NCBI RefSeq assembly: GCF_954871325.1
Contig: NC_088777.1
Coordinates: 8,471,366 to 8,535,365, forward strand
DNA: 64,000 bases
Source: Gordionus sp. m RMFG-2023
Lineage: Eukaryota > Nematomorpha > Gordioida > Chordodea > Parachordodidae
Reading direction: 5' to 3'
Part shown: piece by piece, positions 48,052-59,906 of the stretch
Numbering within the stretch: position 1 is the stretch's first letter
How the letters are laid out: each line of letters starts with the position of its first letter
Notes under the pieces: model-generated
Told to the model about the DNA's origin: nothing
The model's input: the letters and a program-made list of their open reading frames with translations, nothing else
Databases searched by the model: none
Program-made: the position numbers and the translations under genes

Positions 48052-48752
48052 ATGATAATGGAAATAGAAGCCGAAGCCTCAGGACATAAATATTTGTGCC
48101 CTCAATTATTGTCGAGAGCACGTACAATGAAAGGATTATCCAATAACTATCCAAAATATTTTTTTATCGACCCTCTGGAAGTCATGCACGAGGCTTATAG
48201 AATTAAAAAGGATAGAGTTATCAATACCGGTTTAAACATTAATATATTCTATATATTTAGATATGGAATTACACTTCTTTTTTTTAGTGAAGTTAAAAAG
48301 AATACATAAAATTTATTATATTCATACACTTCTTTTTTTTTAGTGAAGTTAAAAAGAATACATAAAATTTATTATATTCAAATTTTTTTAAATTAATTTG
48401 AAATAAGATAAATTATAAGTTTTAAAAGAATGAGAGAATTCAGACTGAAAATCAAGAGAGCTGTTCTTTTTTTTTAAAGATGTAAATAATTGAACTGGCT
48501 TTTATTCTTGTAGAAAAAGACATTCAGCTACCGACTAATCCTGATATATCTATGATACTCTCTGAACAAGACATATCGTCAGCCCTAATCAAAATACACA
48601 ATCAAACGGATCAACCCTATAATAATGATAATTCGAATGTTGCATTAGATATTGAAGATGAATCTCTTAATAGTATGGATTTTGACGCGCCCTGCACCTC
48701 ACTCATGCCATACAAACATTACCAAAATAGAGGTTTTATTAACATGATTTAA
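48052..48752 (+). CDS. orphan two-exon protein, 138 residues
   Basis: Exons 48052-48229 and 48514-48752 join in phase 1 across GGTTTA...TTGTAG and give a continuous protein beginning MIMEIEAEASGHKYLCPQL, continuing LSRARTMKGLSNNYPKYFFI and DPLEVMHEAYRIKKDR, then an acidic, Asn/Asp-rich second half (SEQDISSALIKIHNQ, LDIEDESLNSMDFD) ending GFINMI. The first methionine in frame was taken, since a stop lies 24 bases upstream; an exon further upstream is possible. The intron contains a 54-bp tandem duplication. I do not recognise a family. Codon use and the sharp exon boundaries look like a real host gene. Confidence 0.5.
48273..48380. repeat. 54-bp tandem duplication in the orphan gene's intron
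   Basis: TAGTGAAGTTAAAAAGAATA followed by CATAAAATTTATTATATTCA occurs twice head to tail, with ACACTTCTTTTTTTT before each copy. Confidence 0.85.
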
Positions 48753-49621
48753 TAAAACATTTTATGGATTATTTCAATCTGCAAATTATATGGACTGGGT
48801 TTTCCTTTTTCCGGCAATATATTATTTTGACAGCTTTAAATCATTTTTTGACATATTATTAATATTTTACCTGAAATATATTCCAGCATGTGTATAATGC
48901 CTACTCTGGGTTTTTTAACTACTTTTTAATTTATATCTAATTTTTTTTGCATATTATGACTTAAAAATTAATAAAATTGTCTGAAGTATGTAAGGGGTAT
49001 GTTTGTACAGTACTTCGGCAAAGAATGAATATATCTCTTAAAAGACCTACGATTAACTCTTTGAGCGCAGAATTTTATTTTTATCTATATAGATAAAAAT
49101 TTCTGAAATATTTTTTAAAAATAAGTGGTATTATATTCATATCATCTCCCCCAGCCATATCAGGAGGCGTAACAATTTATAAAAAAATGATTAAATAAAA
49201 ATAAAGTTTTGATTTGTAACCTTCATCTTATTTAATCATCAAAATTAACAATTTTATGGTTTTAAAAGGGGAAAAAATCTTATCTTTTTTAAAATTTTAT
49301 CATTGGTAAATTTGAAAATAGTAAATGCCATACATTATTAACTCTTGTATCTCACGCTAATAGCAGAATAATGGTTTCAAACTTGATCATGCCCCTTAAA
49401 GGGTTAAATGTTTATCCAGACATAAATGGACAGTTACTCAAAAACATATTTTGAACTGATAGTTAATAAAATTAAACACAATAATTCTATTTGTAAAACC
49501 ACTTTTCATAAAACTTTAACTCTCATCGCCAAACCTGACTTCATAAATTTTTTTTAAATACCATAAATTGGCCGGGCTTGACAAATAAAATCGTGGGCCG
49601 GACAACTTGTGCAAAAGTACT
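48753..49621. other. intergenic, nothing recognised
   Basis: AT-rich. The last 60 bases (GCCGGGCTTGACAAATAAAATC..., GGGCCGGAC) look like part of an older repeat that continues as GACCGGGCTTTGTAGACCTC after the inserted MITE at 49625-49924. Confidence 0.4.
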
Positions 49622-49624
49622 TAA

Positions 49625-49924
49625 GGCTGCATTCAAAGTGGAGGCGGATCCGTTTTTTACATCCGTTCCGTCAAAATTCAATCTCATTAAAAATGATATA
49701 TACGTTCAAAGTGCGTCCGTTCCGATACCTTCAGTCTTAAAAACGGTTCCGGCAAATTTTGAAGTCAAAACATTTTGACTTTTTGATCAGGCAAATTTTA
49801 TAGAGTATTATAACGTAATTTATAATTTTTTTAAATGAAAATCAATATATATCATTTTTAATGAGATTGACTTTTGACGGAAAGGATGTAAAAAAACGGA
49901 TCCGCCTCCACTTTGAATGCAGCC
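49625..49924. mobile_element. 300-bp Harbinger-like MITE with about 60-bp TIRs and TAA duplication
   Basis: The left end GGCTGCATTCAAAGTGGAGG and its continuation through CGGATCCG, TTTACATCC and CCGTCAAAA are mirrored at the right end (CCTCCACTTTGAATGCAGCC). TAA flanks both sides (49622-49624 and 49925-49927), the 3-bp TWA duplication expected of PIF/Harbinger. The open frame through it is a by-product of the inverted repeats. It interrupts an older repeat carrying GCCGGGCTT and GACCGGGCTT. Confidence 0.8.
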
Positions 49925-49927
49925 TAA

Positions 49928-51222
49928 GAGACCGGGCTTTGTAGACCTCTAACTACAAATACTTTTTAAATAATATTTAAACCTATTTTTATTAGTTTAA
50001 TAAGTAAAAATTATTTAATGATCCTTCCAAGACTTAAATATTATACTTTCATTCATTTATTTGATCTTATATTCGTAAATCTAACACCATGAAACAATAT
50101 TCAAATATAGATATATAACTATTATAATATTTTTAAATGTAAATTTCAGAAATGACAAATTAAATGTATACTATTTTAATCATTAGAATATATTTTAAGA
50201 AAAAACTAATTTTTTAGTCCCCAAGCAACACATAGGCCAGACGAGGAAAATATTCTTTCTACAGAAACTGCTGCATCAGAATTTATTAAAGATTAGGATT
50301 AAATTTTTTAATAACCTCCTAACAAAAATTATATTTTAGAATCTATACCTCAAGATTTTAATATTATTACGGAAAGCGAAATCATTAATTTAATGTGATA
50401 GTCAATTGCTTGACACAATCTGGTATGGATGATTTTTTATGTGAACAAATTAATCCACCTTAGCGCACTTTCTCTATTCATCGCCGTTCTTAAAATTTGT
50501 TTCGCATAATGATTTTCGTTATTTTAAATTTACCCCATAAAAAGATACGATGGTCGTTTCTAAACTCTAAACTAATAACTCCTCATTATATCTCTCGTCG
50601 TTGAATGCAAAATTTATCATTATTCTTCACACATTGGTCGCAAAAAGAACTGTTACTCTCAGATATTTCTCCATTTGTATTTTATTTATATATTTCTCGT
50701 AAATCTCTATTTAAATTTGAAAAAAAGCGCTCAAAGTAGGATTTAAAAGTTGTATAAATAACACATTGACGCTAACAAACCAAAATTAATAAAAAAATAT
50801 CGTATTGGGTTTTTTTAATTATCGGTGCCGATCCAATATTTTATATCGACACAGCCCTATTGCATGTTTATTCTGGTTTAGTTCATAAAACAGATTCGGG
50901 ATGAACCTTTAAAAACCGGTTCAAATCTTTTCGCAAACAAGCATATTTAGATTTATATAAAATAATTTTTTTTAAAAAAATTATCACTATTTCTCTAAAA
51001 GATAATATTGATCTGTATACAGTTAAAATATTTTCAAGATTCGCTTTATATCTATCTATAAGAGAATACGACTTTATGTTTAACTTGGGTAGCTTACACT
51101 GTCAAATAGTAAAAATACAAAAATATTTTAAAATAATTACTGATATTGATTAATCATCTTTTAAAGAGTTAAGGTTCAATAAATAATAGTCTAATTTAAG
51201 TTCAGCTTTGGTTCGAATTTAA
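49928..51222. other. intergenic with possible worn coding pieces at 50214-50462
   Basis: After a TTTTTTAG at 50217 one frame reads RPDEENILSTETAASEFIKD, and after TATTTTAG near 50340 another reads SIPQDFNIITESEIINLM; a third overlapping frame gives CLTQSGMDDFLCEQINPP. They look protein-like but stops and missing donors prevent a gene model. They may be a host pseudogene. Near 50870 the tip ACACAGCCCTATTG may be the end of another repeat, with AGGGCTGTG at 63632. Confidence 0.3.
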
Positions 51223-51343
51223 TCCCTGAAATTAATCACCAAATTGTACAATGAATTAATTTTTAAACAATTTAAATTATTTATTTTTTTCATTATTTCA
51301 CTAATCCTTTTTTATTCATTTTCTGAAAAAAAAATACCAACAG

Positions 51344-52053
51344 TTTTAAGTGCCAAATCAAAAGAAACCATTGACTCTGACATACAAAAATCGTTACCCA
51401 TTACCGATATTTATTCATCTCCAATAATAGAAGACAATCCGCTTGACCTGAATCAATTACCTTATTTAAATTCCCTCGCCCAATTCAGTGAGTTGTTTTT
51501 GCGAAATAGATCTTACCAACCCAAACGTCGCACTATTAAACATAACGACGGAATTAAATTCGATCTCGATAAACTTATTGATTTGTTATATTTTCTTAAC
51601 CCGTTTTGTTTGCCTACTTTGCAAATTACATCTGTCAAAGACGAAAAGAATGATGTAATCAAAAAATTTGGCAGGATAAATAGTAGCCGGGAAATCGCTC
51701 TCCCCCTTTCTAGTAATAGTGTTGCCACCTCCATTTTACAAATCAATTCAGATACCTCTGTAACCCTACGCAATTTAAAGTTCAATTCAGCTCCTATCCA
51801 AGCATCGGATAATTGCAAGGATCTTCCGATTAATAATTTACCAAAAACCTTTGATTTACAAACCCTACCCTCAAAACGCATTAAAATTTTGGGAATCATA
51901 AAAAAATTAAATACTTCAGATGGGAAAACCGATAATATGATGATCGATTTCATTGGATCCAATAACACGGTTGAAACTCATACATTAAAAAATCTTAGCA
52001 ATTTGCAATTTAGAGATTATGGATGTTATTCTAAAAAGCAAAAAAAAATATAA
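51344..52053 (+). CDS. orphan coding exon, about 236 codons, 5' end unknown
   Basis: An open frame from 51223 to the TAA at 52051-52053 has no methionine near its start, so it is probably a terminal exon. The best acceptor is CCAACAG at 51337-51343, requiring phase 1 from an unseen upstream exon. Content: LPITDIYSSPIIEDNPLDLN, FLRNRSYQPKRRTIKHNDGI, KFDLDKLIDLLYFLNPFCLP, then a Ser/Asn-rich second half ending YGCYSKKQKKI. The alternative is a protein starting further upstream with the hydrophobic stretch FKLFIFFIISLILFYSF as a membrane or signal segment, but no start codon supports it. No family was recognised. Its length in such AT-rich DNA argues for a real coding exon. Confidence 0.45.
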
Positions 52054-53360
52054 ATCCTATAATGAAACTATAATATAATTTATTTTATTTTTTTTCCTTT
52101 TATTTACCGAATCTATGTAGAATAACGCATATTATTTCACGTTTGTTAATAAGTAACTGATTGTAATTTAATATATTTTTTTAAACTAAATATAGTAATA
52201 GATTTCATTTAAAATACCTGTGATATCAGTTATTCTTTCCTCTTAGGCCTCGTCATATTCGATTCTTACTCTTAAATATGAGATAATATCTAAAATGGTG
52301 ATTCTTTTTCAGCCCCTTCAGTTGCAAAAAAATTGCCGATAATTCTTTACTTTTGATGAAGTAAAAAAAGGATTTGTTATTAATTTAAAATATAATTAAA
52401 GAATCTCAAATATATTTTTTAAAAATAAGTGTCATCATATAACGAGGCCTGGCAATTTAAAAGAAATTATGATGAAAGGAAGTTCTGCATTGATTACATA
52501 ATTTTTCTTATTTAAATATTTTAATTATAGAAATAAATCATTTTAAAAAATTTATTATAATTTATTTTATTTTTAAAAATGCCTTATTGGAGTAATTCCT
52601 GTTTCAAATATAAATAATTTAATAAATTGTAACATTAACTGAGTATTCAAAAATCCTTTTTTTTAGAAATATTTTGCTTGTTTTAATAAAGAGCCCTTGA
52701 GAATAAATATGATATTATTTTATAAGTGGTTTCCAGCTAGTATCATCGTGCGATCTGCTCCTAAGAAATTTTATAACCGTTTATTACAAAGTAACCTATA
52801 GATATTTTGACTTTCTTTTCAGTAGCCTTTTATTTTATGCGCAATTATATTTCTTCTAGGATTTATTGATTGGTTTTAAGTGTATAAAAACTATTTTTAA
52901 AGGCTGAGCAGAATTACATTCTAGCTTTTATATATCTTTAAAAATAAATGGATTATTTTTTATTAATAAGATTTATTTTAAATCATTGTTTTTAATATGT
53001 TAATTTGTCTATACTTTTGTGACTAAAAAAAATTTGTATAAAATTTAATAATAAATCTTGGAAATTTTTATACTTATAAAAAACCAATATAAAGTTTGAC
53101 TTAATAGATATTTAAAATATCAGTTTGATAAGAAATATGACTACTTTATATTTAGGTTAACCATATATTTTTTTTCTATCTTTCCTCTCAGATTAAATAA
53201 GGTATTTAGTTTAATAATTAATTTTTTCATTGTGCAACTTTGGATGCATAATTCTTTAAATATATAGTTTTTTTTGATAAGATTGCCATTGACATGTTCA
53301 GGGTTGGACTGTATTGCTAATAGTTGCATTTGAAATACAAGTATTTATATTTTGGTATTT
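52054..53360. other. intergenic, nothing recognised
   Basis: AT-rich sequence between two gene regions, with no repeat or open frame I can support. Confidence 0.4.
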
Positions 53361-53369
53361 GAATAAATA

Positions 53370-53843
53370 AGAGATATCAAAAACGTTACTTTTAAAAGGA
53401 ACCCGCTACCGCTACTTTGACCTGTCAAATCCATATAACGCGCTATTACTTACCAATACTTTTTTTAAAAATATTTTATTTATGTATATATATATATATA
53501 TATATATAAATCAGCATTTATAAACATTTAAATGTATTAATTATAAAAGAATTTATAAAAAAAGGCTAAATAATATGATAATCATAGGCGTAGCCAAAGG
53601 GGGAGGACAAGGGGTAATCCCTTCCCCTTCAGAAATTTATCACTTTTTGTGAATATCATTTTAAGCTAATAAAAAATATCCCCCTTAGTTCACTCCCTGA
53701 CCCCCAAAAATGTCTGCATATATCTTAAACAATAATTTGAAAGATAGAATGTAAAAGTTGATATTTTTTCCTAATGCCTATTTTTTTAAAGTAGCGCTTT
53801 ATTAGATACAGCTACCAAAACAGATAGTGCGCTACTTTAACAA
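53370..53843. mobile_element. hAT-like non-autonomous remnant carrying a nested GGCGTAGCC element
   Basis: The right end GCGCTACTTTAACAACTCTG is the inverted form of the AGTGTTGTTAAAGTAGCGCG tip in SPT6 intron 23. The left side has ACCCGCTACCGCTACTTTGA and AACGCGCTATTACTTACC. In the middle (53583-53710) ATAGGCGTAGCCAAAGGGGG starts a G/C-rich segment like the GGCTGCGCC segment near 39140. A TA microsatellite is at 53485-53508. The target duplication is not clear. Confidence 0.45.
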
Positions 53844-54600
53844 CTCTGGTATTTGTATTTTAAATAACTAAACTATAAAAAGTATTTTTTATTTATACAA
53901 TTTATTTCTAATATTAATTTTAGCTATCAATCACCTGTTATTTTCTATACTAATGTTGAAGCTGAGAAAATATATTACAATAGTAAAAAAAAATGCTCGA
54001 AGGAGAAGTTGCTGAATTGCTGAGAATCAATTTTTATAGCAAATTCTTTCACACTTAAAAATTTTTAACGGTCTATAAACAGGTAAAAAAAATTTAAAAA
54101 TATTGTTTTTTGGATTTTAATATGCCACATCTATAAATCAAAATTCTATCGACATTTTTTAAGCATGGTTAAAATCTGATATATGAAAAAATATTTCGCT
54201 CTTTAGGGTTTCGAATGAAATTGACCTTTTTCCACATAAAAAAGAGTGGTAAATGTTATTGTGATAGTTCAATACCCATCCTAAAAAAAATTAAAATTTT
54301 AAAAAAATAATTTTCAATTGGCGTCTCTAAATATAAAAATTTGATGACTAAGTACATTGGGGGAAAAGCGTAATAGGCTCTACTTATTTGAAGGTTTTTC
54401 TACTTTTATTATATTCTAAAATAAAAGAAAAATACTTTATTTATTAAAATATCGCATATATTACCCATTAGGTTTCTAATCTAGTGTATATATAATACTA
54501 AGCCCACTAATGAAATACATAATTAAAAATTTTAAATTCTGTAATTTTATAAGAGTTTATTATTAATACTTGTTAAATGATGTTGATCCAATATTGACAG
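53844..54600. other. 5' side of the DUF4211 gene, no exon proven
   Basis: Upstream coding exons of the next gene must exist, but none could be phased to its exon at 54601. A short open frame at 53993-54058 (MLEGEVAELLRINFYSKFF) ends without a usable donor. Confidence 0.35.
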
Positions 54601-57600
54601 GTGACATACAATAAGTATGTGATAAGTTTCTATTTGATTAAATTTAATCTTTTGATGAGAAAATCATTAGAGGATTATAAGGATATATTTGTTGATGAAG
54701 ATTATAAAATTTATATACAAGTTTTATTAAGTGTATCTATTTGTCCTGATTTTTGGGATGTTTTATATGTTGACAAAGGTTTTACATGTAGAATATATTG
54801 GTAATAATATTTGAGATACCTTTCCTATTAATAAGCTTACATATATTTTAAAGATTGACTATTAGAAATATTTGTATTAGAGATATATGATTAGGAATCA
54901 TTGTTATAAATTTATGTTTAGAAATTTTTGTATATTTTTAATTCTATATTTTGTGTTTTATCTTTTATAAAGATGAATATTTCTGCCAATCATATTATAA
55001 ATTTCAAAAGTACATCTGTATATTGGTAAATTCCCTGATTAATTGCTCGCATAAAAGATTATGGACTGATGATTATAAGGTTATTTTACCAAAGAATGTA
55101 ACAGTTATAATTGAGAAGTTAGCCAAGATATTTTAATATTGCCAAACTTCTAGTATATTTTTATACTTTTGAATAATATTTTATATCATTTAGTCTTGTT
55201 TTAAAATTTAACTTCTCTTATAGAGAGTCTGAATTTACCTAATCTCATAAATATCATTTTAGTCTAATACCCCCCCCCCCCCCTTCCCCCAATAATAAAA
55301 AAGAAAAGTAAAAAAATAATTTGAAAGAAAAATAAATAAATTTTTTTTATATAATAACCATAATTCATAATTTTTAAAAATGAAATTTTTTAATAAAATA
55401 AAAATTTAAAAACCAAAATTATTTTTATAAAAATATAACACCCAAAGCCAATATGTGGACCTAAAAACTAATAAAATTTATGAGGACAAACCCACCTAAT
55501 AACCCCTTTTTTTAATATTAGAGCAAATAGCCCACAAATTTATTTTTGTAAAATCATAAAAAATGTGATCAGATAATATATTGTTTAACTGGCCATAGCA
55601 AATTTACCTATTCCATAATATTTTTTTATATAAGAAAAAGAAAGTATTTAAATTATCATTTTTATCAAATTAGAAGAAAATGTAAGGTGACTAATCATAT
55701 TATTTTAAATCAAGGATTTGAAATCTAATCCTGTAATATAGCACATTTTAATTAAGCATCATTTTTCAATAACCAATTTTTGTTTTAATTAGCATTGAAT
55801 TTGTTTAGAAAAAACACTATACATGATTTATAAAGCTATATATAATTATAATATATGCACCTTTGGATAATAGATATTTGTTTTATGTTAACTCATTAAA
55901 TTTTATGCTCAAAAATATGTTTTTATTACAAATATGTAGAGAAATGATGTAAGATTTTTGTTAATATTTAAACCCAATATGCAGTGTTTCAAACCAAAAT
56001 TTGGGTGCAAAATTTAAGACTATTTAAAGACAAAGCCTTGCATTAAACCTATTTTTTCAGATCCAACCTGATCCAAGGAAAAATGTTTAAAAAAAATATT
56101 TTGTCCTACCAATCTGATATAAGAATTTTTTTTTATTGCAGTCTTGTAAAATGCGATATTTTAGCAAAATGAGGGAAAGTGCTGAAGGATAATGAACGAT
56201 TTTATCATTAGGGAAACAATAAAATTTTATTAAGGTCAAAGAAAAGTCTGGGTTTTACTAAGTTCGAGAGAATATCTGTTCAAGTAAGACCATATTAAAC
56301 TCGGATCATTCCATATAGGGTACTAAGCAAAACTCATTTTGTTATAAAAAAAACTCCAACCTTGTCCCAAAAACAAATTGTCGATAAATTGGTCCCTATT
56401 TATTCTGTGTTCTCATCTAACCAAACAATTTTAAAATTCTAAATCAGAATTCAGGTTCAAATTCCTGGTAATCGGATTAAATATCATACATTAGAGGTCC
56501 GCCCGCCCATCTAAGTTGGTGGGTGGGCAAAAAATTTTTAAGAACGGGAGGGTGGGTTAAAAAATTTTTTAAATATGAGCGGGTTGAAAAATTTAAACAA
56601 TGGGCGGGCGTGTTAAAAAAATTAAAAATTCTTTAAGTAAATATTAATAAAAAAATTGATCTTATGAACTTTTTTGGATATTAAAAATTAAAATGACCTT
56701 TTTTGGTATAAAGTTTTTTTAAAAATAAATAAACTTTTTTGTATATTTATAACTACTTTGGTGGAAACGACAAGAAAGATATATGCCAAAGCTATCAAGA
56801 TTATTAAGAAAAATATTGGCAATTCCTGCAACTAGTAAGAACTTATTTGAATTCAGAAAATATTGTTATTATTTTTGCATTATAATTTAATTACATATAA
56901 TATCAATTTTATATTTATATTTTTTTAAAATATTTTATTTGATCAAATAAATCATTCATAATTTAAATTGAATATTTTTTTGCTTAATATAGTAATTTCC
57001 TAAATTATAAAACTTTTTGTAGAAGTGTAATGCTGAAATTTTTTGTTTATTAGATGCTTAAAAAATTTAAAGAATGGCCATAATTAAATTTTATAATAGC
57101 GGGTTTGGGTTAAAATTTTTTATAAATAATGGGTGGGCGGGTAAAAAATTTTAGACTAATGGACGGGCGGGCGGGTTAAATTGTTTTAAACATTGGGTGG
57201 GCGGGCTTATGGTCCAAGAACCCGCCCAATGCAGACCTCTATCATACATAATATATAAAATAAACTTAAAACTTCCTCTACAACCTATGTGTTTTTTAAT
57301 CATAGTATCTTTTATCACCACGTTGAGCAGCAGTGACAAGTCTAACCATTTAATCAACATTTTTATAATATTTTACCTTAAATTTTAGATCATAATTTTA
57401 GATTTTTAGTATTCTCCTCTTTATAAATAAAAGACTAATTACCCGAATTCATGTTCAGGAATTTTAACTTCTATTTGGTCAGAATTTTAATAACAATAAA
57501 CTAACCAAAACCGTTATTCTAAAAGATGCCCAAATTCGCCCCGCTTCAAAAATACTCTTAGTAAAAGTGGGTTGCCAATAAACCTATATAATTTGATATT

Positions 57601-59906
57601 TTAGATACACCATTTGTCGACTTGAGGTAGCTTACAATATTTATTATTTTTAAATTTAGACTTATTTAAAAAGATCCTTTGAGAAATCCGGTCCGTTAGC
57701 TCCGGTCTCTCCTATTTGCCCAATATAAATAAATTGATTAATTTTTGAATGATGATGCAGGGATTTGAAACGAATTTAAACAATATTATTTTATATTATG
57801 TAATGAATCCTAATATATCTTAAATTCTAGCTTTCTATAAGAATGTTAATTTGAATAATAAATGATAACTAAAAAATAAAATGATAAAATTTGCGAGGTA
57901 AATTTGAATATTTAAACGAATGCACGATATCAAAGTTATACCTTATGATTTAAGTTAACTAAATATTATAACATTATTATAATAGTTTTATAAAAATTTG
58001 AGCAAAATTATTTTTTTTAGAATATAATACAGACTTATCCAGACATAGAGTTCAACAATAATCCTGAAATCAAGAATTGTGTTGTAAGTCTCCATAACTT
58101 ACTTTACTATTTTTTAATGAATATGAATATTGATTCCATTTTATCTTAATTCGGGAGTTAATAATATGTCACAATGAGCCAATAAATAATATAAATAAAT
58201 CAAATAGATAGTTGATTACTCATTTATATAATGTAATAAATGATTATTCATAATCATTAATTATTTATAAAAAGGCTTGCAGCTTCAAAGATACTAACAA
58301 AACATTCCTTAAAATTAGATTTTTTGGTAAACCTTACGATGCCCAAACCCTCACCCAGTTAAGTCATGATATTCTTCTGGATAAAATTATAGATAAAAGC
58401 TTGATGGATAAAGAAGAGGATGACCAAATAGCTTTGTACGTATGCCCACCTTGTTCCGAGATGACTCAAATGTATCACCAAATATTCCATTGCCAGTATA
58501 AAATCTACCAAAAATGTAAATCTCAAGTAATGGGATTGGAATTTATTTTTTTTAAATATTTTTTCTCCCCAATTTATATCAATCATTCTTTTATCATTTT
58601 TCAAATGTCTTTTTTCTTAATGACAGATCATCGTGATTAGGGACAGGGAGCAGTACCAAAACAAACGGTTAACCCTGGAACAATTGATGGAATTGGCTTT
58701 CGATAAGAAAGGTTGGAAAGAAGCGGTAATATAAAAAAAAAATTTTCATGGGATTCTTAGATCCAAATCGGGATTCAAAATAATTTGATTTTGTTTTTTT
58801 TGTTTGGACGTTTTGCAAACGGGTCAGGTCATTTCCATTACAAGTTAGAATAAATTCCATTTTCGGAAAACGTCTTTGAAATCAAGTAAAATTTTGTAAA
58901 TTGGCTAGATAATTGTTGTGAGGATTATTGTTATTGAAAAACTTATTGAGCGATTTTTACTTTTTTCAGGAAGTGTTTAAACATCCATATTCTTTATAGA
59001 CTGGAAATATGGTTGGCCTGTTTAATTCCCCACAATTTTTAAATAGGACCAAGTATCGACTCTGGATTTGATCCTAATTATGGCAATGGCCTATATCATC
59101 GATACATCAAAAAAAATTTTTTAAAAAAAACTCTTTATCGTAGGATAAATGAACAAAAAATATACTCAATTTAATTTTTTTTAAAAAATTTATTTAATTT
59201 AAGAGGAGGATAAACTTGGCAAATTTATTTTCTTCACTTATTGTCCTTCTCCCAGTCCCATCTAGTTAACCATGTAAAAAAGATACTATGACACTATACG
59301 CTGAGGTCAAAATTTTTGGCTCTGGCACAAAACCCCAGCTCGGACCTGAAAATTTAAAAATATTTCAGACTGGGGATGTTTTTCTTGGTTAATCAAAGTG
59401 AAAAGATTATTAGAAGTTATCTGGACAAAACAATTGGTGAATAAAAAGATTTCGAGTTTATTAAATTTATCCTAGCAGTAATTCGAGATTCTTAACATAG
59501 CAATCATTTTTTTAATGATAATGAATGAATGAAATTTAAAAAAATATTTATTATTTGTTGACCTAATTGAATAATCCAAATTGATATTTGTAAATATTAT
59601 TCGAATAAATACAATTATCGATTCGTAAAATAAGGCATTACTATACTTATCGGGATTATATTCCTTTAAAGGATTGTTACAGGCCTAAAAATATAAAAAT
59701 TGTGACTTTTTAGATGAATTTATTTAATTTTATTTCGTTTTGAAAATTTTAATTTATGTGTTTTTCGAACTGGCTTGAAAATCACACTAATTTTAAGTAA
59801 AGATTTTTTTTTGTTAAAATTCATTTAGATAATCTCCGAAATACGTACCGTGTGGGATAACGCCTTGTATTATAGTGAACGATTTGTTGAACTGCAATCT
59901 AATTAA
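54601..59906 (+). CDS. DUF4211-domain protein, CCDC82-like (5' partial)
   Basis: Exons 54601-54778, 54973-55079, 58021-58083, 58275-58526, 58627-58725 and either 59829-59906 or 58970-58999, all phase-compatible. The joined sequence follows the DUF4211 plan: an N-terminal helical part (DEDYKIYIQVLLSVSICPDF, WDVLYVDKDEYFCQSYYKF, then LWTDDYK spliced to NIIQTYPDIEF), the first zinc pair NCVACS, the signature IRFFGKPYDAQTLTQ, the second pair CPPC, then MYHQIFHCQYKIYQKC, and the C-terminal RLTLEQLMELAFDKKGWKEA. DUF4211 occurs in CCDC82, QSER1 and PRR12 in animals and in fungal nuclear proteins; its job is poorly known. The second exon ends at AAG|GTTATT, with read-through reaching a stop at 55136. 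The 2.9-kb third intron contains a hAT-type element. I prefer the distal last exon (IISEIRTVWDNALYYSERFV) because family members end in a similar helix. Confidence 0.7.
55080..58020. other. large intron of the DUF4211 gene
   Basis: It carries a C run at about 55270-55285 and the 750-bp hAT-type element at 56492-57241; the rest is AT-rich. There is no coding sequence I can support. The acceptor is the T-rich TTTTTTTTAG at 58011-58020. Confidence 0.6.
56492..57241. mobile_element. 750-bp non-autonomous hAT-type element with perfect TCATACAT duplication
   Basis: The ends are TAGAGGTCCGCCCGCCC on the left and TAGAGGTCTGCATTGGGC read inward from the right. TCATACAT occurs immediately on both sides (56484-56491 and 57242-57249), an exact 8-bp duplication pointing to hAT. 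Both ends bear repeated GGGCGGG/GGGTGGGC boxes alternating with TTAAAAAATTTTT, unusually G-rich on one strand only. The centre is AT-rich and non-coding. The insertion is recent enough to keep a perfect duplication. Confidence 0.85.
58970..58999 (+). other. alternative terminal exon of the DUF4211 gene
   Basis: After TTTTTTCAG at 58961-58969 the frame reads EVFKHPYSL then TAG. It is phase 0 like the more distal candidate at 59829-59906 (after ATTCATTTAG), which adds 25 residues. Splicing to the near exon would truncate the C-terminal helix; the two may be alternatives or the near one may be unused. Confidence 0.45.

Noticed and set aside
49578-49778. 66-residue protein with repeated PFFTSVPSKF-like motifs
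   Set aside because: It lies in the terminal inverted repeats of the 300-bp MITE.
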